Assembly: GCA_964610115.1 (NCBI GenBank)
Contig: CAZSUW010000110.1
Span: forward strand, 1 to 5,091
Length of the DNA stretch: 5,091 nt
Source: Litorimonas sp964610115
GTDB lineage: Bacteria > Pseudomonadota > Alphaproteobacteria > Caulobacterales > Maricaulaceae
Direction of reading: 5' to 3'
Shown here: positions 1 to 5,091 of the stretch, piece by piece
How positions within the stretch are numbered: the first letter of the stretch is position 1
Layout: each line of letters opens with the position of its first letter
Translations under genes and position numbers: made by a program
The notes under the pieces: generated by a model
Database searches by the model: none
The model's input: the letters and a program-made list of their open reading frames with translations, nothing else
Told to the model about the DNA's origin: nothing

Positions 1-889
1 ATCCCAGATCGGCCAGCGCGGCCGGGCCGTCGCACGTCTGATCCCCGACACTGAGCGCGAAGATCGTATCGCCATCCAGCGGTGTATGCGCGGGCTGAAC
101 GGCTTGAGCGATCCCGTCTTGGGCCATGATCGCAAGGCGTTTCAAAGCCGATGGAGACAAGGCCGCGTCTGTAATAACCGCACCGATGACCGTGCTTTGT
201 CCGGCGGCTTTCAGGAAAGCGAGCTTGGTGTCAGTTGGCTGGGACCACGCGTAATCGGCGAGCGGTCGTGCACCGCCAAATTCCGCCTCTCTTTCCAGTG
301 CCCAAGCATGCGGAATGCGTGTTCCGGGTAAGAAGGGCGAGCCCACTGGATTGGCCGCGATGAGCGCTGTGACCGAGCCAAATTCTGTGGTCTCAACCGC
401 GACGCCAAAACCGCCAGGATAAAGCCCCGCTGTCGCACCATAGCCCGCGCCGACCTTGCCTTCAGCGGAGGTGCTGGAGAGATGTGACAAAGCCGTTCGA
501 CCGAGCCCCGCAAAAGGCGGCGTATCGCCCCAATCTTTATCACCCCCATTGGCATTATCGAACAGGATCGCCGCCGGGACGATCGGGCTGACGGGTACGC
601 CGGGACGGCCAGTGTCATAGCCTATGCCTTGCGCACCCAAAGCCGCACAGACCGCATCTGCCGCTGCGAGGCCGTAAACACTGCCGCCGGACAAGACCAC
701 CGCGTGGACGCGGTCTATTAGTCCGCCATGGGCCAGCGTGTCTGTTTCGCGCGTCCCCGGCCCGCCGCCCCGAACATCGACGGCGGCGATTGCGGGGGTG
801 TCCGGGCGAATGACTGTCACACCGGTCTGAACCGTTGCGTCATGGGCGTGACCGATGGAAAAACCGGTAAAAGGAGGGGGGAGAGCCAT
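1..889 (-). CDS. P1 family peptidase (S58, DmpA/NylC-like), C-terminus cut by window edge
   Basis: This is an Ntn-type hydrolase of the family that includes DmpA aminopeptidase and the nylon-oligomer hydrolase NylC; members cleave themselves into two chains to expose an N-terminal nucleophile. It was found by translating the reverse strand: 296 residues are open to the edge, and about 20-60 C-terminal residues are probably missing. Family hallmarks are DVRGGGPGTRETD (38-50), VLSGGSVYGLAAADAV (65-80), GKVGAGYGATAG (144-155) and the region from QSTVIGAVITDAAL (231-244) to LDGDTIFAL (271-279). By alignment from memory with NylC, K145, N180, T233, D272 and D274 match its active-site residues, and T233 would be the nucleophile. 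The residue before it is Ser232, where NylC has Asn. The start is well fixed because in-frame TAG and TAA codons lie 12 and 6 nt upstream of the ATG at 889. No Shine-Dalgarno is visible and no signal peptide is seen, so it is probably cytoplasmic. The natural substrate is unknown. Confidence 0.9.
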   Translation of the reverse strand, partial: MALPPPFTGFSIGHAHDATVQTGVTVIRPDTPAIAAVDVRGGGPGTRETDTLAHGGLIDRVHAVVLSGGSVYGLAAADAVCAALGAQGIGYDTGRPGVPVSPIVPAAILFDNANGGDKDWGDTPPFAGLGRTALSHLSSTSAEGKVGAGYGATAGLYPGGFGVAVETTEFGSVTALIAANPVGSPFLPGTRIPHAWALEREAEFGGARPLADYAWSQPTDTKLAFLKAAGQSTVIGAVITDAALSPSALKRLAIMAQDGIAQAVQPAHTPLDGDTIFALSVGDQTCDGPAALADLG

Positions 890-895
890 GGGTTA

Positions 896-924
896 AGGCT
901 AATCTGGCAAGGCTGAACGTGCAA
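896..924 (-). promoter_or_regulatory. Candidate promoter of the P1 peptidase gene (possible leaderless start)
   Basis: On the minus strand TTGCAC (924-919) is followed after exactly 17 nt by TAGCCT (901-896), and the ATG of the peptidase begins 6-7 nt beyond that. This spacing would put the transcription start on or next to the start codon, which agrees with the lack of any Shine-Dalgarno. The -10 match is only 3 of 6 to TATAAT, so this is a position-based suggestion. Confidence 0.3.
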
Positions 925-965
925 GCCGTGACCGCCCCCAAAGGTTCAAAGGAAATGGGTGGAAC

Positions 966-995
966 TTGACTTAAAGCGGCGCCCAAACGTATCAA
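966..995 (+). promoter_or_regulatory. Candidate sigma-70-type promoter for a short RNA or greA leader
   Basis: TTGACT (966-971), preceded by C to give the alphaproteobacterial -35 form CTTGAC, is followed after 18 nt by TATCAA (990-995), a 4-of-6 match to TATAAT. Transcription would start near 1001-1003, about 45 nt before the 12-bp hairpin. Read on the other strand, the -10 box is TTGATA, so the element could instead be part of a minus-strand promoter, but no good -10 follows it there. Confidence 0.35.
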
Positions 996-1000
996 GCCTT

Positions 1001-1087
1001 GTCCATCTCTTTTTCTCGTCTCCTTTCGAAAACGGGATCCGGACAGGAAGCGGCAAGGTGGCACCCTTGCCGCTTCATTCGTATTTT
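1001..1087 (+). ncRNA. Candidate short leader RNA / sRNA upstream of greA (hypothetical)
   Basis: If the promoter at 966-995 is used and the hairpin at 1047-1076 terminates, the product is an RNA of about 85-90 nt. Its 5' part is pyrimidine-rich (1003-1027) and includes TCTCCTTTC (1019-1027), complementary to purine-rich Shine-Dalgarno sequences. TGTCC (1000-1004) can pair with GGACA (1041-1045), which would hold that tract in a loop ahead of the terminator-like hairpin. No protein is encoded. In E. coli, greA has a leader terminator that yields short GraL RNAs; a similar layout is seen here, but there is no evidence of sequence homology. Alternatively the hairpin is just a structural element in a long greA leader. 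Confidence 0.3.
1047..1087 (+). terminator. Perfect 12-bp hairpin with weak T tract, plus-strand terminator-like
   Basis: GAAGCGGCAAGG (1047-1058) and CCTTGCCGCTTC (1065-1076) are exact reverse complements around a 6-nt loop, giving a GC-rich stem. On the plus strand it is followed by ATTCGTATTTT (1077-1087); on the minus strand no T tract follows. The T run is interrupted, so termination may be partial, which would allow read-through toward greA 154 bp further on. No plus-strand gene lies upstream that would need a terminator. Confidence 0.5.
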
Positions 1088-1153
1088 CGACAGTTTGACC
1101 GCAAAAAAGAGCGATAGTTTCGCCCAATCCTAGGCTTGATTCCGCCTGCCCCC

Positions 1154-1179
1154 TTGCGTCATGGGTAAAACACTATACA
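1154..1179 (+). promoter_or_regulatory. Weak promoter-like element ahead of greA
   Basis: TATACA (1174-1179) is a good -10-like box 62 nt before the greA start. The nearest -35-like box is TTGCGT (1154-1159), but the 14-nt spacer is short for a sigma-70 promoter. It is the best candidate I see for a proximal greA promoter, but it is weak. Confidence 0.25.
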
Positions 1180-1241
1180 TGCACGCCGCTTATGCGTTGG
1201 GCCAGACGGCCAAAGATCAGACGCTTTTATGAGATGGATTC

Positions 1242-1718
1242 ATGCAAAAATATCCAATGACACCTGCTGGACACGCCGCACTGGAGGTCGAGCTGAAACA
1301 GCTTAAAACGGTTGAACGTCCGGAAATTATTCAGGCGATTGCGGTGGCGCGCGAACATGGCGACCTGTCTGAAAATGCCGAATATCACGCGGCGAAAGAA
1401 AAGCAGGGCTTTATCGAAGGCCGCATTCAAGAGCTGGAAAGCAAGCTGTCTCTGGCTCAAATCATCGATACGTCCAATTTGAAAGGCGACCGCGTGACCT
1501 TTGGGGCCGTGGTAAAAATCGTCAATGAAGATACAGACGAAGAGTCCCAATATATGATCGTCGGCGAAGACGAAGCGAATGTGAAAGACGGCAAAGTGTC
1601 TAACACATCGCCCTTAGCGCGCGCTATGATGGGTAAAGAAGTCGGCGACGTCTTTGAAGTCATCGCCCCCGGCGGCGCGAAAGGCTATGAAATCCTCGAA
1701 ATCGGCTATCAGCAATAG
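1242..1718 (+). CDS. greA: Transcription elongation factor GreA
   Basis: GreA enters the secondary channel of RNA polymerase and stimulates cleavage of the backtracked RNA 3' end, rescuing stalled complexes and improving fidelity. The 158 residues match the usual family length. The N-terminal half is the antiparallel coiled coil (about 1-75), with the signature AREHGDLSENAEYHAAKE (36-53); D41 and E44 at the coiled-coil tip fall exactly at the numbering of the catalytic acidic pair of E. coli GreA. The C-terminal half (about 80-158) is the FKBP-like domain that contacts polymerase, ending in GYEILEIGYQQ. The MQKYPMTPAG start is the normal family N-terminus. Its Shine-Dalgarno is poor: GATGGA at 1233-1238 is only 3 nt from the ATG. 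A long, structured upstream region suggests leader control. The ELM1-family gene follows after 23 bp, probably in the same transcript. Confidence 0.97.
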   Translation: MQKYPMTPAGHAALEVELKQLKTVERPEIIQAIAVAREHGDLSENAEYHAAKEKQGFIEGRIQELESKLSLAQIIDTSNLKGDRVTFGAVVKIVNEDTDEESQYMIVGEDEANVKDGKVSNTSPLARAMMGKEVGDVFEVIAPGGAKGYEILEIGYQQ

Positions 1719-1741
1719 GTCCCACTCAGAGCGCTGAGCCC

Positions 1742-2686
1742 ATGCGTATTCTTGCCGTTAGTGACGGTCGCCGCGGCATTGACAATCAAGCCTTAGGTCT
1801 GGCCGAGGCCGTCTCGCGTTTGCGCGGCGGTTTGCAGATCGCCCACCACATTGTCAGCCACGGGTCGACCTTTGCCGCCCTGCCCCCGTCCTTACAACTT
1901 ACGGCCAAGCGGGACTTTGGCCTACCGGAAGCGGATTTGGTTATTGGCTGCGGACGGCAAGCGATTGCGCCGCTCATCGCGCTGCAACGCGGCGGGTCGT
2001 CTGCCTTCACAACCTATATTCAGGACCCGCGTCTTGATCCGTCCCGTTTTGATTTGGTGATTGCACCGGAGCATGACGGCCTGTCCGGCCCCTTTGTCGA
2101 AACCATGATCGGCGCGCCCAACCGCATCACGGAAGAGCAGATTATCACGGGCACGCTCAGCGAGGCCGAGCGCCTGTCCCGCCTACCCATGCCCCGCGCG
2201 GCCTTTCTGATTGGGGGCGATAGCAAAACGCATAAAATGACGAACGCGAATATCGCGGATCATATCGCCGCGGCGAAGTCCCTGCACGATACAGGCTATA
2301 GCCTTATGATCACAACGTCCCGCCGAACGCCCGTGGCTGCGCAAGAGGCGTGGGAGACGTTCAGCAAGGACAAGGCAACCGTTTGGCTGCACACGCCAGA
2401 CACTGATGCGCCCAACCCTTATTTCGCCTTTCTGGGCGGAGCCGAGCTGTTGCTGATTACCGAAGACAGCACGAATATGCTGACCGAAGGGTGCAGTACA
2501 GGTAAACCGGTCATCCGCCTGCCCATGGACGGTAAGCCCGGAAAGTTCGCAAAGCTCTATGACACGTTAGAGACGCGGTGCGGCGTAGAGCGTTGGACTG
2601 GCACGATCCCGACTGAGACCTATCCTCCGCTCAATGAAACAGAGCGTGTCGCGCAGCGCCTTTTAGAGCGCATGCAGCGCCACTAG
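1742..2686 (+). CDS. ELM1-family protein (Mito_fiss_Elm1, DUF1022), GT-B-like
   Basis: This 314-residue protein belongs to the family named after plant ELM1, a mitochondrial fission factor. The bacterial members are common in Alphaproteobacteria and their biochemical role is not established; the fold resembles GT-B glycosyltransferases. Visible family blocks are SDGRRGIDNQALGLAEA (7-23) at the N-terminus, IGCGRQAIAPLIAL (68-81), QDPR (94-97), LVIAPEHD (105-112), IGGDSKTHKM (157-166), TTSRRTP (191-197) and ITEDSTNMLTEGCSTGKPV (239-257). The last block lies where GT-B enzymes bind a nucleotide-sugar. Two Rossmann-like halves meet near residue 150. There is no signal peptide or membrane segment. 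The ATG is 23 bp after the greA stop with only a weak GAG before it, so expression probably depends on greA read-through. Its stop is 15 bp from the stop of the convergent ThuA gene. The family assignment is firm but the function is open. Confidence 0.9.
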   Translation: MRILAVSDGRRGIDNQALGLAEAVSRLRGGLQIAHHIVSHGSTFAALPPSLQLTAKRDFGLPEADLVIGCGRQAIAPLIALQRGGSSAFTTYIQDPRLDPSRFDLVIAPEHDGLSGPFVETMIGAPNRITEEQIITGTLSEAERLSRLPMPRAAFLIGGDSKTHKMTNANIADHIAAAKSLHDTGYSLMITTSRRTPVAAQEAWETFSKDKATVWLHTPDTDAPNPYFAFLGGAELLLITEDSTNMLTEGCSTGKPVIRLPMDGKPGKFAKLYDTLETRCGVERWTGTIPTETYPPLNETERVAQRLLERMQRH

Positions 2687-2690
2687 CGCT
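2676..2690 (+). terminator. Small hairpin over the ELM1-gene stop codon (weak terminator candidate)
   Basis: AGCGC (2676-2680) and GCGCT (2686-2690) form a 5-bp stem with loop CACTA that spans the stop codon at 2684-2686; TCTCGT follows, without a real T tract. It is the only structure I see in the 15-bp gap between the convergent ELM1 and ThuA genes, so termination here may be Rho-dependent or may occur inside the opposite gene. Confidence 0.2.
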
Positions 2691-2701
2691 TCTCGTAGAA
2701 C

Positions 2702-3622
2702 TTAGGGGCACCCCTCACCGCCGGCCTGACCTTGATCCGCATCCACCCAAGCCAGCGCGTTAGTCAGTAGGCGTCGGTGATCGGGATTATCATAACTATC
2801 GGCCTTATGACCGAGCGCGGAATAAACCACCCGCCCCTGACCGGGACAGCGCGCCCAGATAATGGGATGATCAGATGGCTCTGGCCCCATGCGCAGGTCT
2901 TCTACGCCGTAGACTTTATTGACCGGACTATACGTGTTTTCATCCAACCCGGCGAGGATCACCACCTCACCCTCTGGCACGCGGGTAAAAGTGTACCACT
3001 CATCCGTTTTGTTGAAGCGATCGCCAAGCCCCGCCATCACGGGGTGGCCCAAGGCGAGTGTCACGACATCGGCGGCCTGGAATTGTGGATCGGCCGGGTG
3101 ACTGACAAATTTCGTGCCCAGCTGCTGCTCCCACCACGGCCAATTATCTGCCAGACTACTATCGCCCGCTGCATGCTGCGCGATCAGCCCACCCCCGTTT
3201 TCGACAAAGGCTTGCAGCGCCGCTTGCTGATTTGCATCAAGCACGCGACCCGTCGGCGAGTTCAAGACAACCACGCTAAATTTGGAAAGCCGGTCGGCGG
3301 TAAAAATACGCGGGTCTTCGCTAACGAAAAAGCCGCGCCCGTTATCGTCTGTCAGGCGCGCCCAAAAGGCGGATGAGGCCGCAATCCCGCTATCATGGCG
3401 CCAACCTTGCGTGGCGGAAAAGACGAGCACCGCGTCGTCCGACATATATTGATAGCTCATCGGCCAGACAAAGCCATCGTCCACGACTTGAGCCGAAGCC
3501 ACGACTTGAGGGGATGGCGTTGCCTCTGCTGTCGTCTCCGGCAAGGCGTCCAAGTCAGGCGCGGCTGAACAGGCCGTAAGCCCGATCACACTGGCCGCCA
3601 GGAGTCCGAAATAACGCTTCAT
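2702..3622 (-). CDS. ThuA-domain lipoprotein
   Basis: This is a 306-residue protein with a lipoprotein signal peptide and a ThuA domain, a class I glutamine amidotransferase-like fold first named from rhizobial trehalose utilization; the activity of most members is unknown. I place the start at 3622, eight codons inside the longest frame, because AAAAGGGG lies 6 nt upstream and the resulting N-terminus is a clean signal: KR at 2-3, a hydrophobic stretch 5-16, and lipobox LTAC with Cys18. Residues +1 and +2 after Cys are Ser and Ala, so by the usual Lol rule it should go to the outer membrane. A Pro/Ala/Thr-rich linker (20-55) precedes the domain (about 63-293), which shows ATQGWRHDSG (70-79), ENGGGLIAQHAAGD (141-154), SHP (174-176), DEWYTF (207-212), HPIIW (252-256) and GRVVYSALGHKADSY (263-277). 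The substrate may be a sugar or polysaccharide, but nothing here shows it. It stands alone and is divergent from trxB. Confidence 0.88.
   Translation of the reverse strand: MKRYFGLLAASVIGLTACSAAPDLDALPETTAEATPSPQVVASAQVVDDGFVWPMSYQYMSDDAVLVFSATQGWRHDSGIAASSAFWARLTDDNGRGFFVSEDPRIFTADRLSKFSVVVLNSPTGRVLDANQQAALQAFVENGGGLIAQHAAGDSSLADNWPWWEQQLGTKFVSHPADPQFQAADVVTLALGHPVMAGLGDRFNKTDEWYTFTRVPEGEVVILAGLDENTYSPVNKVYGVEDLRMGPEPSDHPIIWARCPGQGRVVYSALGHKADSYDNPDHRRLLTNALAWVDADQGQAGGEGCP
3481..3510. repeat. Perfect 12-bp direct repeat inside the ThuA lipoprotein linker
   Basis: CCACGACTTGAG occurs at 3481-3492 and again at 3499-3510, separated by 6 bp (period 18 bp). On the coding strand it produces the repeated peptide QVV in PQVVASAQVV (residues 38-47), just after the lipid anchor. 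It looks like a small in-frame slippage duplication of a 6-residue linker unit. Confidence 0.8.
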
Positions 3623-3628
3623 GATTTT

Positions 3629-3636
3629 CCCCTTTT
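3629..3636 (-). promoter_or_regulatory. Strong Shine-Dalgarno of the ThuA lipoprotein gene
   Basis: On the minus strand AAAAGGGG ends 6 nt before the ATG at 3622. It is the clearest ribosome binding site in the window. It sits between the longest-frame ATG at 3646 and the chosen one, so it decides the start in favour of the lipoprotein form. Confidence 0.75.
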
Positions 3637-3685
3637 CTAGCGGCACGCTGCGTCTTTGGCAGAGCCGCCCAAGTGAGCGCTATCA

Positions 3686-3715
3686 TCACGACGGCACGTC
3701 ATCAACAGCTCGTGA
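3686..3715. repeat. Inverted repeat in the thuA-like/trxB intergenic region
   Basis: TCACGA (3686-3691) and TCGTGA (3710-3715) are reverse complements with 18 bp between them. The pair lies between the two divergent genes and could be an operator or chance; the half-sites are short and I recognise no regulator motif. Confidence 0.25.
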
Positions 3716-3727
3716 CGGGTTGAGCGC

Positions 3728-3757
3728 TTGCACCGCCCCCAGCGGACGCTTACGTAA
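3728..3757 (+). promoter_or_regulatory. Candidate trxB promoter region with TTACGTAA palindrome
   Basis: TTGCAC (3728-3733) is followed after 17 nt by TACGTA (3751-3756), a poor -10. The latter lies inside the perfect 8-bp palindrome TTACGTAA (3750-3757), which could be a protein site overlapping the promoter. If used, the trxB leader would be roughly 30-35 nt. The rest of the 174-bp gap (3623-3796) shows no gene. Confidence 0.25.
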
Positions 3758-3796
3758 CGCGACTAAGACAAGGACTTCCTAGCTAAGAGTATTGGC

Positions 3797-4783
<987 letters not shown>

Positions 4784-4784
4784 T

Positions 4785-5091
4785 CTACCGCCCCACCAGC
4801 GACGCCACGGCGTCCAGTCGATCCGCCTCGCTCGCGGGTTTGTCCCAGCGGATCCGGTGGATACGCGGAAAACGCAGCGCGTAGCCGGATTTGTGCCGCT
4901 TAGACGTCTGCGCGCTGTCAAAAGCGACTTCAAAGACGAGCGTCTTCTCCACTTCCTGTACGGGGCCGAAGCGCGCCAGCTTGTGGTTTCGCACCCACTT
5001 ATCTAGCTGCTTCAGCTCCTCATCGGTGAACCCAAAATAGGCTTTCCCGATGGGAAGCAGTTTGCCGTCCGCGCTCCAAAGCCCGAATGTG
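4785..5091 (-). CDS. ATP-dependent DNA ligase, C-terminal OB-fold part (N-terminus outside window)
   Basis: Only the last 101 residues are present; the frame is open to the window edge. They match the OB-fold end of bacterial ATP-dependent ligases of the roughly 500-residue type often annotated as cisplatin damage response ligase, which seal nicks in DNA repair through an enzyme-AMP intermediate. Visible features are LPIGKAYFGFTDEEL (12-26), RFGPV (40-44), LVFEVAFDSAQTSKRHKSGYALRFPR (from 51 to 76) and RIRWDKP (79-85), which carries the R-x-D-K of ligase motif VI, then the usual ending EADRLDAVASL. The catalytic KxDG lysine lies beyond the window. In many proteobacteria this ligase is next to a metallo-beta-lactamase-fold exonuclease and an Lhr-type helicase, so such genes would be expected beyond the right edge or nearby. 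A short GTG-initiated frame from 4994 is part of this gene and is not a separate one. Confidence 0.9.
   Translation of the reverse strand, partial: TFGLWSADGKLLPIGKAYFGFTDEELKQLDKWVRNHKLARFGPVQEVEKTLVFEVAFDSAQTSKRHKSGYALRFPRIHRIRWDKPASEADRLDAVASLVGR

Larger units (their letters stand above)
890..1241. other. Divergent intergenic region between the P1 peptidase gene and greA (352 bp)
   Basis: No protein-coding gene is supported here: the open frames are short, lack family features and have no ribosome binding site. The region holds a possible minus-strand promoter next to the peptidase start, a plus-strand promoter-like pair (966-995), a pyrimidine-rich stretch (1003-1027), a perfect 12-bp hairpin (1047-1076), a -10-like box near 1174 and two GATTC sites (1138-1142 and 1237-1241). 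I looked for tRNA-like folds, the SAM-II riboswitch pattern and CtrA TTAA-N7-TTAA sites, and saw none. Confidence 0.7.

Noticed and set aside
211..618. 135-codon minus-strand frame overlapping the P1 peptidase
   Set aside because: It is in a different frame of the same strand as the peptidase, and its translation is Arg/Ser-rich with no family features.
936..972. T-arm-like GGTTCAAAG suggesting a tRNA
   Set aside because: No acceptor, D or anticodon arm can be built around it.
840..1127. 95-codon minus-strand frame across the intergenic hairpin
   Set aside because: It overlaps the true peptidase start out of frame, encodes the hairpin arms and looks like random sequence.
1725..1738. CTCAG-AGCG-CTGAG hairpin between greA and the ELM1 gene as a terminator
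   Set aside because: The stem is only 5 bp with no T tract, and it lies 3 nt before the next start codon in a 23-bp gap; read-through is more likely.
2704..2715. AGGGGCACCCCT palindrome at the end of the ThuA gene
   Set aside because: The loop would be only 2 nt and the bases are the last sense codons and stop of the gene.
2777..3376. 199-codon open frame on the plus strand inside the ThuA lipoprotein gene
   Set aside because: It is fully antisense to a gene with clear family motifs, has no recognisable domain and no ribosome binding site; it is a by-product of high GC content.
3623..3646. Upstream ATG at 3646 as the ThuA-gene start
   Set aside because: It would add MPLEKGKI in front of the signal peptide and put the strong AAAAGGGG ribosome binding site inside the coding sequence.

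Overview
The window looks like ordinary chromosome from an alphaproteobacterium of moderately high GC. This rests on three things. GreA and TrxB read like alphaproteobacterial proteins. The ELM1-family protein and the ligase tail are of types common in that class. GANTC sites, the CcrM methylation target in this class, are strongly depleted (I count four). I see no insertion sequence, integrase, tRNA, rRNA or CRISPR array. A marine Caulobacterales, Maricaulales or Rhodobacterales relative is plausible, but the genus cannot be fixed by eye.

Layout. 1-889 (minus): most of a P1-family (S58, DmpA/NylC-like) self-processing peptidase, cut at its C-terminus by the window edge. 890-1241: a 352-bp gap between divergent genes. 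It holds a promoter-like pair, a perfect 12-bp hairpin with a weak T tract, and further candidate signals ahead of greA. 1242-1718 (plus): greA, the transcript-cleavage factor. 1742-2686 (plus): an ELM1-family (DUF1022) protein 23 bp behind greA, probably cotranscribed. 2702-3622 (minus): a ThuA-domain lipoprotein, convergent with the ELM1 gene. 3623-3796: a 174-bp divergent intergenic region. 3797-4783 (plus): trxB, thioredoxin reductase. 4785-5091 (minus): the C-terminal 101 residues of an ATP-dependent DNA ligase, whose stop codon lies one base from the trxB stop.

How the genes fit together. greA and the ELM1 gene form the only clear operon-like pair. The others are single transcription units in alternating directions. 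The genes are mostly housekeeping (transcription fidelity, thiol redox, DNA repair) with two less understood enzymes (P1 peptidase, ThuA lipoprotein), and they do not make up one pathway.

The most interesting stretch is the region upstream of greA. A promoter-like sequence followed by a short pyrimidine-rich segment and a terminator-like hairpin, all on the greA strand, could make a short leader RNA. The arrangement resembles the GraL leader RNA of Escherichia coli greA. It is a hypothesis from layout only. I found no convincing new multi-gene system in the window.
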